Both the position numbers and the translations under genes were made by a program. Under the pieces are notes generated by a model. That model saw only the letters and a list, made by a program, of their open reading frames with translations. It searched no databases and was not told the origin of the DNA. A DNA stretch of 64,000 bases from DAOTYH01 sp034435015 (lineage in GTDB: Bacteria > Chloroflexota > Anaerolineae > Aggregatilineales > UBA3940): positions 27,100 through 91,099 of the forward strand of contig DAOTYH010000052.1 of NCBI GenBank assembly GCA_034435015.1. Reading direction: 5' to 3'. How positions within the stretch are numbered: the stretch's first letter is position 1; every line of letters begins with the position of its first letter. Below, in pieces: positions 16,309 to 25,200 of the stretch.

Positions 16309-16854
16309 TCATCCGCCAACCGCCCCGCCCAGATAGCGGGCCGCCCATACCAGCCCAATGATTGTCTTGCTGTCATCAATCTTGTTACTGATGGCATACT
16401 CCAGCGCTGTACGGAAGGGTATCCGCTCGACGGCTATCCGCTCATCCTGGTCGCCCTCCAAACGGGAAGGGCGCAAGCTGCGGGCCAGATAGATCGTGAT
16501 GTACTCGGTTGTATAGGAGGCGGCTACGTAGTATCCCCCCAGCTCGACCAGTTCTTCCGGGTAGTAACCGACTTCCTCCTGCAACTCACGTCTGGCGCAC
16601 TCATGGCGCGGCTCGCCCGGCTCCAGACCGCCGGCGGGCAGTTCGAGCAGTACCTTCCCTGCGCCTGCGCGGTACTGCCGCACCAGAATCACATTGCCCT
16701 CTTCATCCAGCGGCACGAGCGCCACTGCCCCATGATGCTGGATAATCTCGCGCTCGTAGGTTTGCCCATCCTCCAGCTCGACCGTGTCAACCCGCAAGTG
16801 AACGACCCGCCCTTTAAAGATGTCCCGGCTGTGGACAATACGCTCATCCGGCAT
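16309..16854 (-). CDS. Nudix hydrolase, ADP-ribose pyrophosphatase type
   Basis: A 181-residue cytoplasmic hydrolase. The Nudix box is complete at residues 75-97, running from GGLEPGEP through RRELQEEVGY, with the REx2EE core that binds divalent metal. N-terminal strands such as VALVPLDEEGNVILVRQYR, together with the YTTEYITIYLA segment after the box, are typical of ADP-ribose/ADP-sugar pyrophosphatases (NudF-like). The substrate is likely ADP-ribose or a related ADP-sugar. GGGAGA lies upstream of the ATG. A GC hairpin at 16877-16903 separates it from the LysM gene upstream on the same strand. Confidence 0.92.
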   Translation of the reverse strand: MPDERIVHSRDIFKGRVVHLRVDTVELEDGQTYEREIIQHHGAVALVPLDEEGNVILVRQYRAGAGKVLLELPAGGLEPGEPRHECARRELQEEVGYYPEELVELGGYYVAASYTTEYITIYLARSLRPSRLEGDQDERIAVERIPFRTALEYAISNKIDDSKTIIGLVWAARYLGGAVGG

Positions 16855-16876
16855 GCTGTTCTCCCTTGCACAAGTT

Positions 16877-16903
16877 TCAGGGCAGGTTTGCTACCTGCCC
16901 TGA
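16877..16903. terminator. GC-rich hairpin between the LysM and Nudix genes
   Basis: TCAGGGCAGGT (16877-16887) pairs perfectly over 11 bases with ACCTGCCCTGA (16893-16903), loop TTGCT. There is no U tract in either direction. Its place after the LysM stop suggests a terminator of the U-less kind. Confidence 0.5.
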
Positions 16904-16957
16904 GAATGTCTTCCTGTCAATAGGGATGGCCTGCTTACCTAATCTGGCTGAGGAATG

Positions 16958-17722
16958 CTACCGGGCCGGGATACGGATGACCTGCCCGACCGAGATCTCG
17001 CTGGGGTTGGCTATACCGTTGTAGGCCGCCAGCTCCTGATAGGTCAGGCCGTAACGCAGGGCGATACGGAACAGGTTCTCACCTGCCTGCACCGTATGGA
17101 GGATGTCTCCGTTGGCATCAACCGTGTCGCCTGCCTGCGGGCCGATCGCCCCCGTCCCTGGCGCACTAGTTGCCGCAGGCTGGGCGCCGCCGCATCCGGG
17201 GATGGTCAACACCGTTCCAGCCGCGATCAGGTTGGGGTTCGTGATCCCATTGGCCGCCGCCAGCTCCTGATAGGTCAGGCCGTAGCGCAGGGCAATCCGA
17301 AATAGATTCTCGCCGGCCTGCACCGTATGGGTAGCAGGGCACCCGCCTGTCGTCTGGGGAATCGGCGTAGCTGTTGCGGGCAGTATGGGTGTGGTGACCG
17401 CCGGCGGCGTAATCCCGCCAGCCGCGCCGGGGATAGTCCCCTCCGCCCCCGGCGTCACAAGACCTTCCGGCGCGACAGGCGCCATAGCTGTCAGCGTCCC
17501 AAAGGCATCAATTGGGCCGCTGACAGTAGGCACAGGCAGAGTCGCTGTTGCATCCATAAACGGCGGGACGGTCTCCGGCGCAAAGGGCGTACCAATTGTG
17601 CCCGGCCCGGCAGGTGTGAGAGGAGCCGCGCTTGCCCCTGCCAGCGTGCAGCCCGTCATGGACAGGGCTAACAGCAGTAAACCCGTCATCAAGACAAACA
17701 CACGGCGCTCAGTTCTCTTCAT
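16958..17722 (-). CDS. Lipoprotein with two C-terminal LysM domains
   Basis: A 254-residue exported protein. The signal peptide ends in the lipobox MTGC, so it is probably membrane-anchored. A Pro/Thr/Ala-rich linker spans about residues 30-135. Two LysM domains follow at about 136-182 and 208-254, each containing HTVQAGENLFRIALRYG and LTYQELAA, and bind N-acetylglucosamine-containing glycans such as peptidoglycan. The 25-residue core is identical in both repeats, yet the codons differ at several synonymous positions, so the pair is old and kept alike by selection rather than freshly duplicated. GGGGGAGG sits upstream of the ATG. No catalytic domain is present. Confidence 0.92.
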   Translation of the reverse strand: MKRTERRVFVLMTGLLLLALSMTGCTLAGASAAPLTPAGPGTIGTPFAPETVPPFMDATATLPVPTVSGPIDAFGTLTAMAPVAPEGLVTPGAEGTIPGAAGGITPPAVTTPILPATATPIPQTTGGCPATHTVQAGENLFRIALRYGLTYQELAAANGITNPNLIAAGTVLTIPGCGGAQPAATSAPGTGAIGPQAGDTVDANGDILHTVQAGENLFRIALRYGLTYQELAAYNGIANPSEISVGQVIRIPAR

Positions 17723-17773
17723 GTCGAGCCTCCCCCTGACAGGCGGTCATACTGACTAAGTCATTGTTACAGC

Positions 17774-17802
17774 ACTATAACATTGCTTATCAGGCAGTGC
17801 AA
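17774..17802 (-). promoter_or_regulatory. Candidate promoter for the LysM lipoprotein gene
   Basis: On the minus strand TTGCAC (17802-17797) and TATAGT (17779-17774) are 17 bases apart, and TG one base before the -10 makes it an extended -10. It lies about 50 bases before the start codon. Confidence 0.65.
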
Positions 17803-17968
17803 CTCTGGAGAGTGGATAAGAATCTGGGCACAGGTGAAATAGGGGCATGGACACACCTCCCCTGTAACAACCTCTTACTCGCCAGGGGCTGTCCTGCCTC
17901 TGGATTTGCTCCTGCCGGGGCGGTGCGGCCTCGGTGAACTCACCCGGCAGGCCGGAACGTACGTTCGA

Positions 17969-17996
17969 TTGCAGGATGTCCCAGAAGCCCTATAAT
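17969..17996 (+). promoter_or_regulatory. Candidate promoter for the LGFP-like secreted protein gene
   Basis: TTGCAG (17969-17974) and a perfect TATAAT (17991-17996) are 16 bases apart. The predicted start of transcription near 18003 lies downstream of the longest open frame's first codon (17934), which supports the later ATG at 18042 as the real start. Confidence 0.65.
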
Positions 17997-18041
17997 GAAT
18001 CGGGTGGATCTTTCTGCGGCCCTGTGGAGCGCTATACGCCT

Positions 18042-18917
18042 ATGCGTCGCGTCTTACCTATCGTCGTCGTTGCAGGGATAGTTGTCGCAGGGATCGGCAT
18101 TCTGGCCAGCCGGCAGGATGCTTTTTCCCCGATGCGCTACTTTCCTGAGACCGGTCATGTAGTCCGCGAGCCGTTCCTGTCCTTCTTTGAGGAGCGGGGC
18201 GGCCTTGCCATGTTCGGTTTTCCGCTCAGCGATGCCTATACCACTGCCGATGGTGTCCTTGTCCAGACTTTCCAGCGTGCCCAGATGCAGTTAACTGTGC
18301 GGGGCGTTGAGCTGGCACCCGTCGGGCGGCTGTTGCATCTGGGAGATGGTGAAGGAAGTTTTACGGCGGCCCCGCCTTTCCGGGAGTTCTATGAGGCGCA
18401 AGGGGGGGCGTCCTTCTTTGGGCCTCCGCTTGGTCGGGCGCGGGAGGAGAACGGCGTCCTGATTCAAGACTTCGAACGGGCAAGGCTGGTGCTGGATACT
18501 CTAGGCGGGGTGCGCATGTATGAGCTGGGGTCGGTCTATCTGGCCGCCTTCCCGCCTGCTGAGGGCGGCATTCAGGCTAACATTCGCCTGCGCGGCACTC
18601 CCTTGCCTCCCTCCGGTGTGCGGGCCAGCGTATCCGTGGAAAAGCCGACGATCAGCCAGAGCGAAGTCCAAACCCTCTATCTCTATGTTGAAGATGTGAA
18701 CGGCAACCCGGTTGCAGGTGCGCAGGCGTTGGCTGTCTTGAGCTATGATGGTGTCACCGCCGAAGTAGTCATGCCGGATACCGACGAACGCGGGCTGGCC
18801 AGCGCCTCTTTTGTGGCGCCGCCTGCCGAGCCGGGGTCGCGCGTGATCGTCGAGATGCATGTGCTGGCCGGGGAAACCTTCCTGACAGTGGAGACGGCTT
18901 ACTTCCAGTGGTGGTGA
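18042..18917 (+). CDS. Secreted/anchored protein with two LGFP-like repeats and an Ig-like domain
   Basis: A 291-residue protein with an N-terminal hydrophobic segment (about residues 4-24: VLPIVVVAGIVVAGIGIL) as signal or anchor. Two related units follow at about 40-95 and 105-160. They share the pattern F-x-EF(F/Y)E-x-(R/Q)GG-x-x-x-FG-x-PL and then G-V-L-(V/I)-Q-x-F-(Q/E)-RA, like LGFP-type cell-wall repeats. The C-terminal 95 residues (GVRASVSVEKPTISQSEVQT) resemble a bacterial Ig/invasin-type beta-sandwich. A surface or cell-wall binding role is plausible; no catalytic motif is seen. The ATG at 18042 is chosen because a consensus promoter overlaps the longer frame. Confidence 0.75.
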   Translation: MRRVLPIVVVAGIVVAGIGILASRQDAFSPMRYFPETGHVVREPFLSFFEERGGLAMFGFPLSDAYTTADGVLVQTFQRAQMQLTVRGVELAPVGRLLHLGDGEGSFTAAPPFREFYEAQGGASFFGPPLGRAREENGVLIQDFERARLVLDTLGGVRMYELGSVYLAAFPPAEGGIQANIRLRGTPLPPSGVRASVSVEKPTISQSEVQTLYLYVEDVNGNPVAGAQALAVLSYDGVTAEVVMPDTDERGLASASFVAPPAEPGSRVIVEMHVLAGETFLTVETAYFQWW

Positions 18918-18940
18918 TTTCAACAACGGCGATATATCAA

Positions 18941-18969
18941 ATCGAGGCGGCCCGCGTGGCCGCCTCGAT
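18941..18969. terminator. Perfect GC hairpin between convergent genes
   Basis: ATCGAGGCGGCC (18941-18952) pairs over 12 bases with GGCCGCCTCGAT (18958-18969), loop CGCGT. It separates the convergent LGFP-like and 104-residue genes and probably terminates both; flanks have only a weak U tract (TGATTCTT). Confidence 0.7.
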
Positions 18970-18983
18970 TGATTCTTCGATGG

Positions 18984-19298
18984 TTACTGCGTCTTACGCC
19001 TTTTAGAAGGCCGAGAAGGCTTCTCTGGAGGGGCTGGCTCTTCGGCCTCGCTGTCTTTGTCTTCCCAGCTAATGATCCAGACACAGGCGCCCGCTACCAG
19101 AATCGTCGCTGTGATCAGCGCGACCCACTGGCCGGGCAGTAGACCCACATCACGTGCCTCGATCACCAGCAGGATCACCATGCCCAATGCCAGCACGATC
19201 CATGCCGACAGGCGCGGGTGGGCTTCAACCCAGCGTACCAGCGGCCCCAACGGCCCACTGCGCAGATTGTCAAGTGTGCGGTTCAAGAATTCGGACAT
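18984..19298 (-). CDS. Small two-membrane-segment protein of unknown function
   Basis: A 104-residue protein. The first 30 residues are soluble (NRTLDNLRSGPLGPLVRWVE), two hydrophobic stretches follow at about 29-47 and 54-74, and the C terminus is highly charged, ending in KPSRPSKRRKTQ, which is probably cytoplasmic. No family is recognised. It lies 37 bases downstream of coaE on the same strand and is probably cotranscribed with it. Codon use and the clean frame support a real gene. The hairpin at 18941-18969 lies just past its stop. Confidence 0.65.
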   Translation of the reverse strand: MSEFLNRTLDNLRSGPLGPLVRWVEAHPRLSAWIVLALGMVILLVIEARDVGLLPGQWVALITATILVAGACVWIISWEDKDSEAEEPAPPEKPSRPSKRRKTQ

Positions 19299-19335
19299 AC
19301 TTTATCCCTGCGGATACCTCGTTTTCTCGGTTTCT

Positions 19336-20490
19336 TTAGATCGGTTTCAGGACGCGGTCTTCGCGCAGCCGCTTGGTCAGCAGATACGAATTGGGCGGCA
19401 TGGATTCTTCAGCGGCCTGCCGCCAGTCAGGGACACGCCCCAGATCGGCGGGGGTACGCCGTTCGTAGTCCAGCGCTTCGATGGCCTTAGATACCGGCTC
19501 AGGTGTGTTGTTGGCTAGAAACACGAGAGCGATCTCTGCCTGCAGGTCGCTGGCGGCCTTCTCGATGCTCTCCATCAGGCCGCGTACCACCGCGTTGGCC
19601 GGGGCGCCCGGCAGGAGGAGGAACTCATCTACCCGCGCGATCAGGTTCTCTACCTGAAGCCCTGCCAGCCCGATCAACTGATCATTTGCCAGGGCCATCA
19701 TGTAGGCCTTTTGGCCAAAACGATCAATGACGTTGGTACGTGTCAGCGAGCCGCCCTGCATCTTGTTGAGGAAGGCGGCGATCATCTCAGCCTGTTTGGG
19801 GCCGCCGCGCTGGATGGTGATAGCGGCCTCCCCAGGCAGGGACACCGTTGAGACCTGAGGGGCAGGTTCGGGAGGAGCTTCTTTGACGCCCAGCAGAGCG
19901 TTGAGATGCCGCTGAACTTGTTCTAGTGTGGTCTCGTAGCCGCCCGTGTTGTTGATGATGACTTGCGCCCTGGCGAGCTTGTCGGACTGGGGCGCCTGAG
20001 CGGCTATCCGCATCCGGGCATCTGCTTCGCCGAGCTTGCGGTCGCGCATCAGGCGGCGTAATTGGACATCCGGAGGGGCATCAACCACCCAGATCGTGTC
20101 ACAGTCCTTGGCAATGCCGGACTCGAACAGCTTAATGGCCTCAATGGCGATCACCCGCTGTTTAGCCCGCCGGACAAGCAGATCGATCACCTCCAGCACA
20201 ATAGGGTGGACGATTGCCTCCAGCCGCGCCATTGCATCAGGGTCGGTGAAGACAATCTTACCCAGCTTTTCACGGTCAATCTGCCAATCGGGGGTCAGAA
20301 TCCAGCGGCCAAAGGTATCCACAATGGGCTGGTATGCCGGTGCACCCGGTGACATGGCTCGGTGGGCGAGGCCGTCTGCGTCAATGCCGAAAGCGCCCAG
20401 ATGTTCCAGCATGCGTCGTACAAGGCTTTTCCCTGTTGCGATGTTTCCCGTCAGTCCGATGACAATTTTTCCGGGCCAGCGGTTGCTCAC
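19336..20490 (-). CDS. coaE: Dephospho-CoA kinase with an extra C-terminal acyltransferase-like domain
   Basis: A 384-residue protein, almost twice the length of a usual CoaE (about 200). Residues 1-205 are a complete dephospho-CoA kinase, the last step of CoA synthesis: P-loop GNIATGKS at 15-22, DADGLAHR, the VHP motif in LEAIVHPIVLE, and the lid region MRDRKLGEADARMR. After a Pro-rich linker (EAPPEPAPQ, about 205-215) comes a 165-residue second domain, including AAFLNKMQGGSLTRTNVIDR and YMMALANDQLIGLAGLQVEN. Its layout resembles a GNAT-type N-acyltransferase fold, but the acetyl-CoA loop is not classical. The kinase call is firm, the second domain tentative. The start ATG is at 20490. Confidence 0.93.
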   Translation of the reverse strand: MSNRWPGKIVIGLTGNIATGKSLVRRMLEHLGAFGIDADGLAHRAMSPGAPAYQPIVDTFGRWILTPDWQIDREKLGKIVFTDPDAMARLEAIVHPIVLEVIDLLVRRAKQRVIAIEAIKLFESGIAKDCDTIWVVDAPPDVQLRRLMRDRKLGEADARMRIAAQAPQSDKLARAQVIINNTGGYETTLEQVQRHLNALLGVKEAPPEPAPQVSTVSLPGEAAITIQRGGPKQAEMIAAFLNKMQGGSLTRTNVIDRFGQKAYMMALANDQLIGLAGLQVENLIARVDEFLLLPGAPANAVVRGLMESIEKAASDLQAEIALVFLANNTPEPVSKAIEALDYERRTPADLGRVPDWRQAAEESMPPNSYLLTKRLREDRVLKPI

Positions 20491-20726
20491 GGCCCCCTCC
20501 CAGCGATGATGTAAAGAAGATCACGGATGATATAAAACATCTGGCGGGTATTCTAGCCCCGCCCCAGTTATGCGTCAAGCGGTGCGAGCAGGTGGAAACC
20601 TGCCCGCCCTTTTTGCTCCTCCATGCAACTATCGGGTGTATTGTGCATCTAAAAACCTGAATGGGAAAGTGAAACCCGGCCATAAACCGGGGTGACAACT
20701 CTAAGTATCAGGAAGGAATGAGCACA
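20491..20726. other. Divergent intergenic region between coaE and osmC-like gene
   Basis: A 236-base gap. A short stem, GCAGGT-GGAA-ACCTGC (20588-20603), is followed on the plus strand by CCGCCCTTTTT and could be a weak terminator. The region upstream of the osmC-like gene has no strong consensus promoter. Confidence 0.35.
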
Positions 20727-21119
20727 ATGCGATCGGAAATGGAAATCGTTTTTCCCGGCGGGGCGCGTGTAGATGCTGTGGCCAACGGTATGGTGATCAC
20801 GACCAATCAGGACGGCACAGCGCCGGCCCCCTTTGGGCTTTTTCTGGCCTCAATCGGCACTTGCGCTGGGATATATGTGCTGAGCTTCTGCAAACAACGC
20901 GGCCTGCCTGCTGACAACATCCGGATCATCCAGCGGATGGACATGAATCCTGTTACACATATGATCGAACATATCGAGCTGGATATTCAACTGCCTCCCG
21001 ACTTTCCGGAGCAGTATAAAGAGGCTGTCGTGCGTTCAGCCGAACTGTGCGCCGTCAAGAAGCATCTTGAAAATCCCCCTGCCTTTGATGTGCATGTATC
21101 TGTGCTTCAGACGGCTTAA
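20727..21119 (+). CDS. OsmC/Ohr-family protein (thiol-dependent peroxidase-like)
   Basis: A protein of about 130 residues with the OsmC fold. The two catalytic cysteines are in place: Cys46 in LASIGTCAGIYVLSF and Cys108 in SAELCAVKKHL. Such proteins reduce organic hydroperoxides, usually with lipoyl-protein or thiol donors, but the N-terminal part here is shorter than in Ohr, as in the YhfA-like group. GGAAGG (20711-20716) is ten bases before the ATG at 20727 but only one base before the ATG at 20718, so 20727 is preferred. The gene appears monocistronic, with the convergent NAGPA-type gene 50 bases past its stop. Confidence 0.88.
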   Translation: MRSEMEIVFPGGARVDAVANGMVITTNQDGTAPAPFGLFLASIGTCAGIYVLSFCKQRGLPADNIRIIQRMDMNPVTHMIEHIELDIQLPPDFPEQYKEAVVRSAELCAVKKHLENPPAFDVHVSVLQTA

Positions 21120-21130
21120 CCCTTCTTTTG

Positions 21131-21168
21131 GGGGCAGGCAAATGGGGACAGGCGAACCAGCCTGCCCC
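21131..21168. terminator. Hairpin between convergent osmC-like and NAGPA-type genes
   Basis: GGGGCAGGC (21131-21139) pairs with GCCTGCCCC (21160-21168) across a 20-base loop. The plus-strand U tract is just TT, while CCTTCTTTT precedes the stem. A likely shared terminator, moderate confidence. Confidence 0.5.
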
Positions 21169-22116
21169 TTACTGTTCATAGCGGGGGTAGGCGGCGATCA
21201 CAACAGGCAATGGCACGTAAGAGGGGATAAAGGCTCCCCCGCCCGGCAATGCGGCTATCAGCCCGCTAGATCGCCCGCCGTCCAGATTAAGCGCGACCTC
21301 AAGGTTCAGGCCTGACGCGGCCAGCCAGTGTGATAACTCATAGAGCGAGAAAATCGGCAGGTCGCTCAACAGGACAACTACTCTCCCCTGTGTATCCAGC
21401 GCAATGACAGTGCGGCGGGCACGCTCGCCGGTCTCGGTCAAGTAGGTGGGCTGGCCGCCCGGCAACAGCAGGATAGGGTAAGACTCGACCGCCTGATCAA
21501 AGCGCATCCCGCGCGGGTTGTAATTCCCTCTTCCCAGTACGTGAATCTGTACTTCATCCTCTAGGACGGTGAACAGCCCGGCTACGCCGATAGTCCGTTC
21601 ACCGTAGTTAAGCGGCGCACCGTATAATGTGCCATCCGACACGATCCTCCCAACAGGTGTTCCCTCACCAGAGAAGAAGCCTCCGTTGAAAAGAATCGGG
21701 GCACCGGTGAGGGCCTGCCATTCATCTATCATGTGAGGCTCACGGCGGTCATAGTGGACCTGAAAGACCATCTGGTCTGGGTCGATCCGCAGAGCATAGA
21801 CGTAGGAAAGCACCTCTGCGCCCGGGGTAGGGGCTGTAAGATAGGTCTGGCTGACTCCGGCCCGCAGTGTCTGCCACACCGGCGGAGTTGGCGTCAGGGT
21901 TGGCGTGCGGGTGTAGGTAGGAGTTAAGGGAGTGGAAGTAGAAGTCGGGCTGGTCGCTGGGGCGGGAGTAGAGGTTGTGGTCGCTGTAGGGGCAAGCGGG
22001 GACTGGGTAGGGGCTGGTATGGCGGGCGGCGCTGTCGGGTCGGCCCCGTGCGGGGGGCGGGTACAGCCTGCCAGCAACAGGAGAGCCATGAAAGAGAGAA
22101 AAAAATGTTTCTTCAC
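21169..22116 (-). CDS. Exported lipoprotein with phosphodiester glycosidase (NAGPA/DUF2233) domain
   Basis: About 315 residues. The chosen GTG at 22116 gives a compact signal peptide (KKHFFLSFMALLLLAGC) with a lipobox; a longer frame begins at a TTG at 22149. A Thr/Pro-rich linker spans about residues 22-75. The NAGPA domain then follows, with NGGFFSGEGTPVG, RRTVIALDTQGRVVVLLSD and the terminal LNLDGGRSSGL, all typical of phosphodiester alpha-N-acetylglucosaminidase-like enzymes (DUF2233). In bacteria the family is thought to act on cell-wall or exopolysaccharide phosphodiesters; no substrate is shown here. The predicted location is the outer face of the membrane. Confidence 0.88.
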   Translation of the reverse strand: MKKHFFLSFMALLLLAGCTRPPHGADPTAPPAIPAPTQSPLAPTATTTSTPAPATSPTSTSTPLTPTYTRTPTLTPTPPVWQTLRAGVSQTYLTAPTPGAEVLSYVYALRIDPDQMVFQVHYDRREPHMIDEWQALTGAPILFNGGFFSGEGTPVGRIVSDGTLYGAPLNYGERTIGVAGLFTVLEDEVQIHVLGRGNYNPRGMRFDQAVESYPILLLPGGQPTYLTETGERARRTVIALDTQGRVVVLLSDLPIFSLYELSHWLAASGLNLEVALNLDGGRSSGLIAALPGGGAFIPSYVPLPVVIAAYPRYEQ

Positions 22117-22181
22117 CTGACTTGCCCGTGTTGACTGAACGTCATACAATCACACAAGGGAGGGGGGTGTTTCGGGCACAC

Positions 22182-22210
22182 TTGCAGTTTCGTATAACTC
22201 GTTGCATAAT
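22182..22210 (+). promoter_or_regulatory. Candidate promoter for the TPR/PxWL protein
   Basis: TTGCAG (22182-22187) and CATAAT (22205-22210) are 17 bases apart, 35 bases before the ATG at 22246. Confidence 0.5.
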
Positions 22211-22245
22211 CTCAACACGACCTATTCCTACCCCAGTGGTATGTA

Positions 22246-25200
22246 ATGGCAGAGATCAGTCTTCGGGCTTACATAGAGTATATTCAAAATCGCCTGAACC
22301 AAGATGCCCTGACCGAGGTTGTGGCCCAGTGCCGTCATGTTCTTGAATCCTACCCCAAGTGCGTCGAGGTGTACAAGCTCCTGGCCCGTGCGCTGGTTCA
22401 GCAACAGGAATATCAGGACGCGCTTGACCTGTTCCAGCGTGTTTTAAGTGTTGACCCCAACGACTTCATCGCTCATGTTGGCATCAGTGACTGCTACCGC
22501 GAGACAGGCGCCATCGCGGAGGCGATCTGGCATCTTGAGCGTGCCTTTGAGCAAGTTCCCAGCAATCAGGACCTTCAGGACGAGATCAAGAAGCTGTACG
22601 TCCAACGCGGAGAAAAGCCGCCCCGTAAGATTCAGTTAACGGGCGGGGCGCTGGCCCGTCTGTACGTCAAAGGCAAACTCTATCCGCAGGCTATTCAGGA
22701 GTTAAACAAGGCTATCAACCGTGATCCTGAGCGCTTGGATTTGCAGGTTCTTCTGGCTGATGTGCTGTGGAACGCCCATCAGGAAGTTCAGGCCGGTAAG
22801 GTTGCGGCTGAGGTTCTTAAGCGTCTCCCTTACAGCGTTGATGCCAATCGTATTCTGGCCCAGCTATGGCTGAAGGCCGGACAACCTGCTGAGGCTCGTC
22901 CCTTCCTTGAGCGCGTCAAGGAGGTTGACCCTTATCTGGGGTATCAGCTTGAACACAACGGCCAGAACGCGCCGGTGGATATGTTCCGCCTGATGATGCT
23001 GGACTTCGCGGCGGAGCGGTATGCGGCTGTCGGTGCGGCGGACTGGGTTTCACAAATTGGGGCAATTGAGAAGAAAGAAGGCGTTACAGGCCCTCTAAAG
23101 CCCAAATCCGGCCCTCTCCGTGCCACCGCTGATGCGCTTGCCTCTAGGGCGGCGGCTGAGCCTCTTCCTGAACCTGCCGCTGTCCCCTCGTGGTTGCAGG
23201 AGGTCTTCGGCCCGCCGGAGGGAGTGCCCCCGCCGCAGGAACAAGAGGCCGGCCTGCCCTCAGAACCGGGGAAGGTCTCTGCGCCCAGCCCCGAAGAGCC
23301 TGAATGGCTCCGTGAGGCTCTGGGCGAGGTCAAAGCGCCCGCCCCTCCAGAACCTGCCCCTGAGGGCCTGTCAGAGGAGAAGCCGGACTGGCTGAAGGAG
23401 GTCTTGGGCGAGACTGCGCCGCCTCCAGCGCCTGTGGGGCTGAGTCCTGTGGAATCTGCTCCTGCGCCTGACTGGCTGGCAGAGGTTCTCAATGAGGAGA
23501 CACCTGCCCCTGCCCCGGTCGAGATGAAGAGTCAACAGCCCGCCGAGGTCAAGGAGCGCGATGTGCCTGAGTGGCTGGATGAGATTTTAGAGCAAGGTCC
23601 AGCCCCCCTGCCTGCGAAGCAGGAAGAGGAGCCAGCTCCGGCTGTTGTCTCAGACGACTGGCTGGAACAGATTCTCTCCAGCGGGACGCCCGCCATAGTT
23701 GAGGCTGAGGAAGAGGCTGTCCCCTCTGCGGACGCAAAACTCCCCGGTTGGCTGGGGGAGATAACTGCACCGGCTGTTGCTCCTTCTGGAGCAGTTGAGT
23801 TACCGAGTGAATGGGGTGACCTAGAAACATGGGACACTCCGCCATTGGCAGTCGAAAGAGTTGAAGCACCGAAACCTAGCGAAGGCGAGGCAATGCCTGA
23901 CTGGTTGCAGGCAGGGTCTGTTCAACCTCAGGGTACGGCATCGGCGCTTCAGGAGGAAAAACACGTGGTACCACCAACTGGCGACGAAGAGATTCCCGAT
24001 TGGCTGGCGGAAGGCGATCTAGATAGCGACGAGGCGATGGCTTGGCTGGAGGAGATTGCGGCCAAATACGATCCCACCTTTAAGGGGGAAACAGCCGAGA
24101 AGGAAGCCGCCGCCGCTCCAGCCCCATCCTCCGCTGAAGGGGAGGGCTTGCCAGACTGGCTGGTCGAAGAAACGCCGTCCAAGCCTGCACCGGAGCCTGC
24201 TCTACCTGTAGCGGAGCCTGCTCCGGCGGCAGAGGAATTACCAGACTGGCTGGTTGAAGAAGCGCCGTCCAAGCCCGCACCAGAGCCTGCGCCGGCCAAG
24301 GCAGAAGGCTTACCGGACTGGCTGAAGGCCGAAGCTCCACCGGAGCCTGCGCCGGCCAAGGCAGAAGGCTTACCGGACTGGCTGAAGGCCGAAGCTCCAT
24401 CGGAGCCTATGCCGGCCAAGGCAGAGGGCCTGCCGGACTGGCTGAAGGCCGAAGCTCCGCCCGAACCTGCGCCGGCCAAGGCAGAAGGCTTACCGGACTG
24501 GCTGAAGGCCGAAGCTCCGCCGGAGCCTGCGCCGGCCAAGGCAGAGGCCTTGCCGGACTGGCTGAAGGCTGAAGCTCCAGAGCCGGCTGGCGAGGAATTA
24601 GACTGGTTGCGTAAGCCGCTGGAGGAACTGCCAGCCGCCGAGCCTGCTGAAGAACTGCCAAGCTGGTTGCTTGGCGAGGAGGAAAAGCCCTCACCGGCTG
24701 TAACCGAGCTGAAAGGTGAGGAGGCGCTCTCATGGCTTGACCGGCAGGTCGAGGCTCAGGGAGTCAGCCCAGAGGCTGTGATCTCTGAGGCATTGGCCCC
24801 TGAGAAGCTGCCGGTCGGGCCAGCCGTCGTGCCTCCGCCGGACGCTAAGGCTGAGCCGATTTCGGAAGAGGAACTGCCCGACTGGCTGAAGGGCGCAGGC
24901 GTCGAAGAGGAGATGGCGAAGGCTCTTGAAGCGCCGACTGCTGTCTCTGAGATGGCCGGGCTGGAACTGCCGGTTGAGAAAGAAGAACTGGAATGGTTGA
25001 ATGCGGCCTTAAAGGCTGAGGAGGCTCCCGCTCTGAAGGCAGAGGAGGAAGAGGAGGAAGAGCTTCCGTCGTGGCTGAAGGCGCCGGTCGAGGAAGCACC
25101 CGCTCCTGCTCCCGCTCTGAAGGCAGAGGAGGAGGAAGAGCTTCCGTCGTGGCTGAAGGCGCCGGTTGAGGAAGCACCCGCTCCTGCTCCCGCTCTGAAG

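Larger units (their letters stand above)
17723..18041. other. Divergent intergenic region between LysM and LGFP-like genes
   Basis: This 319-base gap carries two outward-facing promoters, one for each flanking gene (17774-17802 minus, 17969-17996 plus). Between them, about 17803-17968, no gene, RNA or repeat is evident. Confidence 0.5.

Noticed and set aside
17934..18041. Longer start for the LGFP-like gene
   Set aside because: A consensus promoter with TATAAT overlaps this stretch, and the added residues are not signal-peptide-like.
23949..24539. Minus-strand Ser/Gly-rich open frames under the TPR gene (also 24756-25610)
   Set aside because: They are mirrors of the PxWL tandem repeats, with no initiation signals.
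24294..24590. CRISPR-like array
   Set aside because: The units are contiguous coding repeats without unique spacers and stay in frame within one gene.
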